Assembly: GCF_947507565.1 (NCBI RefSeq)
Contig: NC_089177.1
Span: 3,720,001 to 3,784,000, forward strand
Length of the DNA: 64,000 nucleotides
Source: Oscarella lobularis
Taxonomy: Eukaryota; Porifera; Homoscleromorpha; Homosclerophorida; Oscarellidae
Reading direction: 5' to 3'
Part shown: positions 1-8,656 of the stretch, piece after piece
How positions within the stretch are numbered: position 1 is the stretch's first letter
Layout of the letters: every line of letters starts with the position of its first letter
Position numbers and translations under genes: made by a program
Notes under the pieces: generated by a model
What the model was told of the DNA's origin: nothing
The model's database searches: none
Seen by the model: only the letters and a program-made list of their open reading frames with translations

Positions 1-1
1 G

Positions 2-1011
2 CATCGCAACGAGACCGAGGAGGGTGTTGTTGAAAATGACGTCGGCGTCTATAGTGCGTTTCTTTACTCGAAAGGGGCCGTAGATGTCATTATGAATCAC
101 GATGCGAATCGTGGACCGCTCTTTCTCTACGTTCCTTTTCAGGCTGTTCATTCCCCGTTGAATGACGTTCCTCCGAGTTATTGTATGAATCCTGTTCAAT
201 TCGTGACAAACTCCTCTAGAAGGTGATTTATCTGCTTGTGACATTTCGGCTTGAGTCCATGGTCTGGGTGTAGGCTTAATGCTGCTCACTTGTGGTGCGC
301 TGATGACGTTGTTCGAAATATAACGAAGGCGTTGGAAGCAAAGGGAATGCTTGACGATACCGTTATCGTCTTTCAAAGCGACAACGGTGCGGAGCACTTT
401 TACTCCGGAGGCGGGGGAAATTACGGCTCAAATTATCCATTGAGAGGAATCAAGAGACAGGTACGTGTATGTATGATGTTCATTTTTTAAATGAAAAATC
501 GTAATAGATGTTCGAAGGAGGAGTTAGGGTTGCCTCTTTTATTTTCGGTGGGAAAAATTTTAGGAAAATTATTCCTGCGGGCGAAATTCGTGGCGGGCTG
601 TTTCACGTTACCGATTGGCTGCCCACATTGGTCACTCTCGCTGGCGGAGATCCGCAGAAGGGATCACTGCCCCTAGACGGTCTCAACCAGCTACCGTTTC
701 TAAGCGAGAACAAAACCGTGCGAACGGAAATATTTCATAATTATGATCCGGAATTGATGGGCAGTAACATTCCAACGCAGGCTGCCGTTCGCGTGGGAGA
801 TTGGAAGTTGATTCAATTCTATAACAAAACGTTGATGTTGTTTAACGTTATTGATGATCAGACGGAATCGGTGGATCTCGCCGCGAAGATGCCAGACAAA
901 GTGAAGGAGCTGAATGCTACGATGCAGAAGTACATCAGCGAAGCCGTTCCAATCAATAACAAGCCCGCAGATTTACATCAAACGCCGAAAATATGGAAAC
1001 CGTGGCACTAA
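2..1011 (+). CDS. Arylsulfatase (type I sulfatase), 3' part; 5' end outside window
   Basis: C-terminal part of a lysosomal/secreted sulfatase that hydrolyses sulfate esters. I read three exons, 2-222, 274-460 and 508-1011, with GT-AG introns of 51 and 47 bp that keep phase. Family landmarks are LFLYVPFQAVHSPL in the first exon (the HSPL region of arylsulfatases), QSDNGAEH plus PLRGIK in the second, and EGGVRVASF followed by VTDWLPTLVTLAGG in the third. These correspond to the metal-binding SDNG and the EGGVR motif of the arylsulfatase B/I/J group. The N-terminal CxPxR formylglycine site must lie upstream of the window, so activity cannot be judged. Potential N-glycosylation sites include NKT and NAT. 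The stop is followed by only 109 bp before the end of the convergent IST1 gene. The family call is secure; the subtype is not. Confidence 0.9.
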
Positions 1012-1120
1012 TTCGTGTGGAGCTTTGTAACGGTACTTTTGGGTTTACAGTGTTTTTTCTTACACCTAATTGCATGCATAATGTTTGACAGTTTTTGATG
1101 TTTTTTTCTCCCCTCCAATT

Positions 1121-2615
1121 TCATTTCTTCTTCTTTAGCTCCTCAAATCGTCTTGTCAGCTCGTCAAAGTCAACGTTATCGCCGCTCGCTCCGCCAGCGC
1201 CGCTTCTCGAGCCAGGCAAACTATTCGTTGGCACTTGAGGAAGAGGCGGGAGTCCCGATGAATTGGAACCAGCTGGAGGATAGCCCGGAGTGGGACCAGG
1301 AGCATAGCCAACAGACGGACCAGCAGGAGGACCCGGGTAGGGAGAAAACCCAGCTGAGAAAAAAAACTTTTTCTATAAGGAACACTTCTTAGAAACAGAA
1401 ACCTACCACTGGGACCCGGAGGATAAGCAGACGAAGGCTGAAAAAAAAAGAAAGAGACAATGTTAGGAAGAAAGACGTAAGTCTTGGCTTACTTTGCTTT
1501 GTGGCTGGGGCATAGCAGCAGGAGGTTGGTTAGGATAAGGCATCGAAGAAGGAGGAGGTGCACCCTAACAATGAACCCAAGGTACATACATACATATGTC
1601 TAAGGACGCCTTATTTATCATATACATAAGAGGGCCCGGGTGGGTAGGATGGTAGGGGATCTCCCAACGGAACTTTCAATTCAGAAGAAAAGTTCGGATT
1701 CTCGTCCAACATGGGAGCAAGACCGTCCTCCTGAAAAGAATACCATATGAGAGCGTATTCATAATCTTCTAATATCGCATACAAAAGCCATTGGATCGGC
1801 CTCGTAATCGATTCCGTGCGTCTTTCCGATTGCCACGAGATAATTTTCCACCAGGGAGCGCGGTGGCGCTTTGACGCCCAGCCTTTCGACAACCTGAATA
1901 AATCTCCTTCGATTTAGAGAACCAATTGCACATAATTAATTCCAACCTTTTCGTTTACGAGCCCCTGTTTATTGGCTCGGCACATTTCCGCGAAAGGCTT
2001 TCCATACTTCAAAGCAAATTGCTCTGAAATCTAACGAGAATCAAATTTTGGTAAAGCATCTCGTTGGCATGGTGACGTTATCACCATTCGCAATTCGGCC
2101 ACGTCGGTGGAAAGGCGCGGTGTTACCCATATGAGCGTGCAAACGGCTTCCTGTAAGCCTTCGTCACATGTTCTACGAAAAAAATTCATTTTTACGTTTT
2201 GAGTTCTTTTTGGGTCGTTTTTCTCACTTCATTGTTTCAATCAGACCGAAGCGTGCAAGAATGAGATCGCAGTACATTTCGACGATTTCCATCGCTTCGA
2301 CGAGATAGTCTTCTCGGATGATGTGTTCGACCTTTTTTGGAGATCTTATATATCGAGTCACAATTGGGGTTTTTTTATCTTACTCTGATCTTTGCTCTTT
2401 CGATTTTTGCCTGCGAGAGATACTCCGCGATTTCTTTTCGAGCTTTGATGGCATTTTCGGCTGGAAAGAAAGAGAAGCGGGGATTGGATTGGTTTGTGTT
2501 CCTGTCAAGGGGTCCTCCCATGGTCACTTTTCTTCTTTTCCAAGTGCTTGAATCGATTGATGGCAAGTTTGAGATTGACGCGCAACTTTTGCCCGCGAAA
2601 ACCTCCACCAAACAT
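1121..2615 (-). CDS. IST1: IST1 homologue, ESCRT-III-associated protein
   Basis: IST1 binds CHMP1 and MIT-domain proteins (VPS4, spastin) and acts in endosomal sorting and cytokinetic abscission. On the minus strand the first exon (2615-2528) starts MFGGGFRGQKLRVNLKLAI and is followed by a GT-AG intron. The second exon carries KARKEIAEYLSQAKIERAKI, and the next reads VEHIIREDYLVEAMEIVEMY. A later exon near 1780-1890 reads VKAPPRSLVENYLVAIGK. All of these match the Ist1 core helices in order. A long proline-rich linker (about 1200-1680) leads to the C-terminus NVDFDELTRRFEELKKKK, the conserved MIM1 motif that binds MIT domains, and a TGA at 1121-1123. Both ends of the human protein are therefore preserved. 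There are about eight short introns; internal limits are approximate. Head-to-head with CENP-L. Confidence 0.9.
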
Positions 2616-2772
2616 CTCGTCTCCCTCCCCTGAGCTAGATATGACGTCGGTGGGCTCACTGGGCTGGGCGCGTGATTTCACGGGATCTGTGATGTCATGA
2701 TCTCTGATGTCATCGTCCAGAATTAGGACAACTTCGTGCGCATGCTTCGTCCACGTTCAAAGCGCGTAAATA
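2616..2772. promoter_or_regulatory. Putative bidirectional promoter IST1 / CENPL
   Basis: These 157 bp separate the ATGs of two divergent genes. They hold a CRE-like TGACGTCG (2642-2649), two identical ATF/CREB-like TGATGTCAT elements (2690-2698 and 2705-2713) and an NRF1-like TGCGCATGC (2737-2745). No TATA box was seen. Promoter function is inferred from position and motifs only. Confidence 0.55.
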
Positions 2773-4511
2773 ATGGCAGAACGGTCGCGAAAGGCGAAGC
2801 GAATCGCCTTCACGCCAACTCGAACACCAGAATGGAAAAAGAAGCGAAGCGAGAGCCTCTCGGAAGAGGATTCAGCGATTTTTCGACGTCTTTCCCCTAG
2901 CACTCCTCTCTCGTTGGCATCGAAAGGACAAAAGAGTCCTCATCCAATTCTCAGATCGTTGTCCGCATCAGCGAAGAGATCTCGCCGTCAGTTCGGACTG
3001 TGTCCAACTCCGCGACACAGAAAGAGAAATCAGCTGGACGATGAAATTCTAAAGCGTATATTTATAACCTAATTATTTTTTTGTTTTTTTCGGGAGTGCT
3101 ATTTTTAGGTGTGACGTCGAAAACGTGGAGAACGTATAGAATCTCTTATCTGTCTAATTTTGCATCTTCGGATTCTTCCATGAGACGTTATTCTCGTTCT
3201 CTGACTGCCTTTTTGAAGGGTGTAAGTGCTGAGAAGATAGCAGAAATGTATTTAGCTTATACATATTTTAGGCTATGACTAAAGGTCCTTCTGTTGTGGA
3301 AGAAGAAACGACGCACGAAGATTTTTCTCAGCAAGATATTGCCAAAGCAGTTGTTTCTATTCTACCAGAAATGAAAGCTTTTGAAGGTGAGATCTTTTTG
3401 GTAAAGACGTTCTATATGTTGAAGTTCTTTGTTAGATGATAATGCTGGGCTCTCAATTATGGTATTTGGATGGGACGCAGGAAATAAAGGTACAGTATGA
3501 AAATTAAAAAAATTGTTTTGAAAGACTATTCTAGAGAAAGTTCTTCTTGAGGCAATTTTATGTGGATGTGGAGTCTTTGGCGAAGGTAGATGTTTGTCGT
3601 GTTTTCTCTAAGCCCTCTTTAGAAACTTTTGTCACAGATTTGACAGATGGATTTACTGGATTGCCTCTGTTGTTGATTAGTGGCTCGATTCTATTGGGAA
3701 ATCATTTGGTGGATTGGCTAAAAGTGAATCCATCCATTATTAATCAACGTTCCATTACAATGTCACTATTATTAGAGTTTGTTTGATTGCTTTGCGACTC
3801 GTTTGGAATTGGTTTCGTCTCAGATGAATTTTCTTGTATCAAAGTGGGCTCGACCATTAGAAGGCACGCCTATGTATATGGATAGCATGCGCGGTTATTT
3901 CATATTCGAATTTTCAGATGCATCTCATCACCACAAGCAAGTCACGCTCAGCTATCGATGGCTGGGGCAGGCAGCGGAAAATAAATTAGACTTTACAGTC
4001 AAACTTGATCAAGAATCGATAAATACAATGTACATTCACAATGAGTAAGGTCACTGGAATGCACTTCTCATCACGTCAACATTGGTATTTATCTACGTAG
4101 TATTTCTCTGGATCCTAGTTCTGAAATGACTTTGGAAGAGTCTAAACGTACTGTATTGGGATATACTGTCATTACGTGTTTCTCTATAGAATGGGTTTTA
4201 GGATTTTCTGACGTTCTTGGAGATTGTATTTTTCGCTCATTTCGTCTTAGGTTGGAGGTAAGTGGTACAAAATTTGAAAAAAAAAACGAAAGAATTTTCT
4301 AGGCTCTTTCTCTCGTCACTATTGCTACTCCAGTTGCAAAAATCAAAGCTGATGGCCAAGTCACGGTAATCAAAAGAAAATATAGTTGACGTCAAATTGG
4401 GTCTAACCCAGACTTCTCATTTATTAGATTTTCGCTAAAAATAAGACCCTTGAAGTAATAGAATGTCTTACAAAAATGGCTGATTACTCTGGTGATGTAA
4501 TACCAGTATAA
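2773..4511 (+). CDS. CENPL: Centromere protein L (CENP-L)-like
   Basis: CENP-L pairs with CENP-N in the constitutive centromere-associated network at kinetochores. The first exon (2773 to about 3060) starts MAERSRKAKR and encodes a basic, Ser/Pro-rich tail. The next contains KTWRTYRISYLSNF and YSRSLTAFLKG, resembling the human KQWTLYSLTPLYKF / YSRLLNAFI segment. A middle exon has DGFTGLPLLLISGSILLGNH followed by FDCFATRLEL, equivalent to DFTCLPLFLANG / FDCYFSPL in human CENP-L. The C-terminus reads VTIATPVAKIKADGQVT and ECLTKMADY, matching the last strand and helix of the family; the stop is at 4509-4511. Exons are separated by introns of about 50 bp. Similarity is modest, as expected for fast-evolving kinetochore proteins, but the collinear motifs make the call likely. 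It ends 30 bp from the convergent asparaginase gene. Confidence 0.75.
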
Positions 4512-4541
4512 ACTGTGAGATATTCTGTGTTACTAAGCTAA

Positions 4542-5042
4542 TTAGATAGTACAAAAAATGCCCGTGTCTCGATTTCGCGTGACTTTGCTCGAATGAAAAA
4601 CGTTTCCATTCATAGCAACATACGCTCCCGGTTTCTCGATGACCTGCATAGCTCCCACTGCTAATCCCACGTTAAATTGAGCGTCCGAATCGCGAAACTT
4701 TTCCGGTTTCATAGCTCCCGTAAAAATGATGATTTTTTCGCATTTTTCGGCGGTTTTATTGAGATAGAGTGCTGATTGTATCATCGTGTCAGTGCCATGT
4801 GTCACCAGTATTTTTTTCTGTTTGGCTTCAAGACACGTCTGTAGAATTTTCTCCCTGTCAGCGTCAGTCAATTCTTGACTGTCTTTACGACACACAGTGC
4901 AGGAGGCGTATTCGAAAGATACTCGTCCTAATTTCAAGACTCTTGGAGCAGCCGGTTCGCCAATTTCGAAAGCATAGCCACCAAAAGATCTGGGATAGTC
5001 TTTGTCGATCGTACCGCCCGTCTGCACAATCAAAAACGCCAT
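4542..5042 (-). CDS. Small single-domain asparaginase-like protein, one exon
   Basis: Resembles the N-terminal domain of type I L-asparaginases, which hydrolyse asparagine to aspartate and ammonia. The start MAFLIVQTGGTIDKDYP at 5042 fits the family start; an upstream in-frame ATG at 5063 would add seven residues. Visible motifs are TGGTID (nucleophile Thr), VTHGTDT (Thr-Asp pair) and FTGAMKP (a Lys near the position of the catalytic Lys). The protein ends at about 166 residues with GIFCTI and stops at 4542. It therefore lacks the C-terminal domain of full-length asparaginases (about 330 residues), which supplies the last active-site acid. Short stand-alone versions are known in bacteria. The gene has no intron although its neighbours are intron-rich, which raises the possibility of bacterial origin or retroposition. 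Catalysis is not certain. Confidence 0.8.
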   Translation of the reverse strand: MAFLIVQTGGTIDKDYPRSFGGYAFEIGEPAAPRVLKLGRVSFEYASCTVCRKDSQELTDADREKILQTCLEAKQKKILVTHGTDTMIQSALYLNKTAEKCEKIIIFTGAMKPEKFRDSDAQFNVGLAVGAMQVIEKPGAYVAMNGNVFHSSKVTRNRDTGIFCTI

Positions 5043-5132
5043 TAGAAGTGTACGTAATCGCACCCTCCACGTCCGGGAGCTCGAACTTTAGCATCGAGTC
5101 GACCAACCCACAAAGGACACGACACAGAAACG
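5043..5132. promoter_or_regulatory. Putative bidirectional promoter asparaginase-like / HERPUD
   Basis: Ninety bases lie between the two divergent start codons (69 if the upstream asparaginase ATG is used). The stretch is GC-rich with no clear TATA box or known element. Shared promoter activity is inferred only from the spacing. Confidence 0.4.
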
Positions 5133-6534
5133 ATGTCGTCGAATGGATCGAGCTCGTCTCGTCGGCGAGTGACGCTATCCGTACGGACAGCGAATACCAA
5201 GTGTGGCGACGTCACACTCGAGTGCGACGCCTCTTCGTCGATAGGGGAAGTGAAGGAAGAGATCCGTCGAAAGCATCCCATGACCCCAGTGAGCTCATTC
5301 CGTCGCTCGCGACGTCATTTTGTGAGTATCGCATCTCCTACCCTAGTCCGTTGATCAGCAGAAGATCATTTACGGTGGAAAAGTCGCGTCAGATGGCGAG
5401 AAACTCGCCGATGTCTTCCGCTTCGAAGTGAGACTCTCCACGGAAGAAAATCAGAAGAGAGATTCTCTATCTTCCTTGTCTATCAGGGTGAAAATGAAAG
5501 CGGTGAAGAAGCCATCGTCATTCATTTGGTATTATCGTCGTCTCTTTTTCACCGATCCGTCTCTTCGCCCGCCGCTTATCGTCACGATCCGACGCCGACG
5601 ACGCCGACGACGCCGACGACTTCTCCCCCCTCATCTCAACTACGACATCGGGCCACGCCTTCCCCCTAGTAAACCGCTAAAAATTATTTTTTGACGACGT
5701 CAATAAGGATATTTTTCTCCTTAGTAATTATTGGGCTCATCAGACGTATTTTCAGCAAATGGCAGCTGCCGCCGCTGCCGCAGGCTTTTCGCCGCCGCCG
5801 CCACCCACCACCACACGCGTCCTCTCACGCACCCAGTAGATCATATCCTGTACATTTAGGTACCACGAATACTATGACGTACGTCTATTAGATCATCTCC
5901 TGCTCCTGCTCCAAATTCTCCAGACCAACCACCAGCTCCTGCAGCTCAAGAAGTTCCTCAGCATCCTCCTCAACAACCGCAGCCACAGCCACAGCAACAG
6001 CAGCAGCAACGGCCCAATGCCAATGCTAACGTTGGAAATATTATGGGCGCTGCGGGGGGCGAAGAGGAAGATGACGATGAGCCGCTTGCTCGCGATTGGT
6101 TGGATCGCATTTATTTGCTCTTTCGTGCTTGCCTGCTCTTGAGCATTTTTTATTTCTACACGTCGTCGTTTCGATTTGGGATTGCCTCTTTCGTCATGCT
6201 CGTGATATTCATGTGAGATGACGTCACTTTTTTTGGAAATTTTTATTTTTTATGAGTGTTTAGTTATCAAGCCGGTTGGCTGAGAATCAATCGACGAGTG
6301 GGGGGTGGTGGTGGTGGAGAAAGAAGACAACAGCAAAGGGCAAGGAAGAAAGACCATAATTATTTCTCATTTTGTTACAATTGTGTTTAGGAAACTGACT
6401 TGAATGAGAATGGGGAGGGAGACGTTGTTGCGCGTGAAAATCAGCCGGGAATATTTGCAACGTTATTTGGACTTTTTTCCGGCTTCGTGGCGTCGCTTGT
6501 TCCTCAGAATCCGGAAGTCGTCGCGGGAAACTGA
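5133..6534 (+). CDS. HERPUD2: HERPUD1/2-like ER membrane ubiquitin-like protein
   Basis: HERP proteins sit in the ER membrane and serve ER-associated degradation with the HRD1 ligase. The first exon begins MSSNGSSSSRRR and enters a ubiquitin-like fold (VTLSVRTANTKCGDVTLECD, then IGEVKEEIRR). The next exon continues QKIIYGGKVASDGEKLADV. A Thr/Pro linker follows, including a (GACGCC)n run near 5588-5622, then Pro/Gln/Ala-rich sequence. The diagnostic segment is PLARDWLDRIYLLFRACLLL then FYFYTSSFRFGI, equal to the NRDWLDWMY...LLSIVYFYSSF hairpin membrane region of human HERPUD2. It is followed by YQAGWLRINRR (human HQAGWFPF). The last exon ends LFSGFVASLVPQNPEVVAGN, matching the human C-terminus, with TGA at 6532-6534. 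There are about six exons; limits in the low-complexity middle are unsure. HERPUD1 versus HERPUD2 is not resolved. Confidence 0.85.
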
Positions 6535-7290
6535 AGTAAATTGTATATTAGAGGAGGATGAAAAAAATATACTAGTAGGCAATCGTTGTATGCTATTTAA
6601 TTTTTCTGCATTCTTGTTTTAGCTTGCGAATTTTTCTCTGGGATGTCTTTGAGTGATGCAGTTGTAAATTGATTATCTAATCTTGACTAGAAATGAGGCG
6701 GTTGCGTATGAGATCCAAAGGTTGGCTTCCTGAATCCACACCTCATGCATGAACGCTCGTTTTCTCTGCACCTTGTTGCACACTGGACAGGTTTCTCGTG
6801 GGCGGAAGGAGAGAAAGCGCAAGGAAGTTAAGCGATAAGAAAGGGATAATAACTCTGAAAATGCGTTTTCTTTTCAGATTCTCGTTTCGTTCTTTGACTG
6901 TGGATGCTTTCAGGTGAGGGCGCGGTACATGTATGATGGTGGATGATGTATGAGGGTTGATAGGCATCGTACTCTATCAGACGTTTTTTTGGTCAACTTT
7001 GGAGTCTGTTTTGGTGAGTGATTTTCCGGGAGTGTTGCGTTGAAGTACAACCGTTAGATAGCTACCGCTTTGCGGCTCCAATTAGTGACAAAAGGTGGTT
7101 CCAAATCCAATGCAAACAAGCATTTACTAAATAGGGCGCGGGGACCGGATCAAATTAGCCAACGCTCGTTCTTCTGTCGGCTTGCTTTAGTCATAGAGAC
7201 GGACGAGCGGTCCTCTCTGATCACTCGCCTCTTATACGTCCATAGTCCCTCTCCCGTTTGCCGCAACTTGATGATCAGCCAGTTCCGCAC
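6535..7290. other. Intergenic stretch between HERPUD and GPCR; no gene seen
   Basis: About 755 bases. Short open frames here show no recognisable protein. A consensus donor (GGTGAGTG near 7013) could mark a 5' untranslated exon of the GPCR downstream. I see no repeat, tRNA or clear promoter element. Confidence 0.5.
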
Positions 7291-8490
7291 ATGGATCTTT
7301 TCTTTGGCTCGAACGGAAGTTTCAACTGGGGCGACGTCACGACGTCGCAAACGTCGTTCGTCGTGACGCCCGTCTACTATGTCGCCTTTATCATGTGGGT
7401 CATCCTCGTCGTTCTGAGTCTCTTCGGTAATGGTTTTATCATCGTCACGTACGCAAGAAAGAGCGAATTGCAAACGATTCATAATCGATTCTTCATCAAC
7501 TTCACCATCGTTAACCTTCTCATCTACGTCGTCGGACTTGCGATCGCGCTACCAGTCAACTTTTACCCGGGCGACGAAGAGCACAGTTCGACGAAGCGAC
7601 TCCTCTGCGACATTCAGGGTACCGGCTACGGAGTTGTTCTCTTTTCGTCGCTCTCGTCGCTCGCCGTTTCTAGCATCGATCGTTATCTCGCCATCGTCTA
7701 TCCGCTGCGAAATTACATGACGGCGTATCGCGCCAAATGGCTCATATTGTTCAGTTGGATTTACGGATTTGCCGCCGCTGCGCCGCCCGTACTTCACTTC
7801 GGCGCTCATTACACCTCCACTCAGTACTTCAACTACACATTCTGCGGCTTCAGTGGGCTAACGTCTCTAAGTGCAGCCGATATTGCACTGCTTAGCAGCG
7901 TTACCATTTACGGCATTCTTTTGCCAATTGTTATCATTTGCTTTTGCTATACTCGAATTCTAATCGTCGCTTGGAAACTCGCTAAGCCGCCGACCGATGT
8001 CACTGGCGTTGAAAGGGGTTACTTTCGTACGTCGTCGTTCGAGATGACGACACCGGCATCATCGACTTCTCAGTCTGCTATTACTAACGGAAATGGAGAT
8101 CAATTAGCAACATTGCCTACAGCAAACGAGCGTTCGTCAACTAACAGGGCTCTTTGGAACTCTAGACCCGTTTCCCTTATTAGTGTTGGTCTGAAAGAGG
8201 AGAGTAAGAAGAAGCTTCGTGCTGCTGTAACAGTTCTTCTGATCTTCAGTATAGTCGTTATTGGATGGGTCCCGTTTGGAGTCATCAATATTCTCTACGT
8301 CATTTCTGTGGCTGAACGTGGCTCGGATAGCACTCTTTTAGGTACGCTGTCAAATTTCTCGATTTTGTGGGTTGCACTTGGCGCCGCATTTTCTCCCTAT
8401 GCCTTTGGACTAAGAACAGCCGAATTCAAAAAAGAGCTAAAAAAATTTTTCACCAGTCTAGTGAAGCCATGTAAGCACTGCCGCAAATGA
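7291..8490 (+). CDS. Rhodopsin-like (class A) GPCR, intronless, 399 aa
   Basis: Seven-pass receptor that would couple an unknown ligand to G proteins. The start is the ATG giving MDLFFGSNGSFNWGD, an extracellular N-terminus with an NGS glycosylation site. TM1 carries LFGNGFII (the GN motif) and TM2 is FFINFTIVNLLIYVVGLAI. TM3 begins after LLCDIQ (the disulfide Cys) and ends with the DRY-type DRYLAIVYPL. The partner Cys is in TFCGFSG of ECL2. A Ser/Thr-rich third loop (about 8010-8200) leads to TM6 VVIGWVPFGVINI, with GWVP for CWxP. TM7 ends AAFSPYAFGL in place of NPxxY. The TM7 retinal-lysine position is Ala, so this is not an opsin. The single exon contrasts with most of the window. The ligand and subfamily are not recognised. 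Confidence 0.9.
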   Translation: MDLFFGSNGSFNWGDVTTSQTSFVVTPVYYVAFIMWVILVVLSLFGNGFIIVTYARKSELQTIHNRFFINFTIVNLLIYVVGLAIALPVNFYPGDEEHSSTKRLLCDIQGTGYGVVLFSSLSSLAVSSIDRYLAIVYPLRNYMTAYRAKWLILFSWIYGFAAAAPPVLHFGAHYTSTQYFNYTFCGFSGLTSLSAADIALLSSVTIYGILLPIVIICFCYTRILIVAWKLAKPPTDVTGVERGYFRTSSFEMTTPASSTSQSAITNGNGDQLATLPTANERSSTNRALWNSRPVSLISVGLKEESKKKLRAAVTVLLIFSIVVIGWVPFGVINILYVISVAERGSDSTLLGTLSNFSILWVALGAAFSPYAFGLRTAEFKKELKKFFTSLVKPCKHCRK

Positions 8491-8656
8491 CTGCACGATC
8501 ATTTATCAAATTTTATAGCACATACACAAAACAGGTCACATGGTATTTACGTACTCTGCTGTTATGTTTTCGCCACGCACTAACGCGCGCTCTTGCAACC
8601 GTGTGTATATGCTACGAGAACAAAAGACGGACGAAGCGATGGAAGTACGCGTTCCT

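Noticed and set aside
7291-8490. Opsin identity for the first GPCR
   Set aside because: The TM7 retinal-lysine position is Ala and the NPxxY is SPYAF, so a photopigment is not supported.
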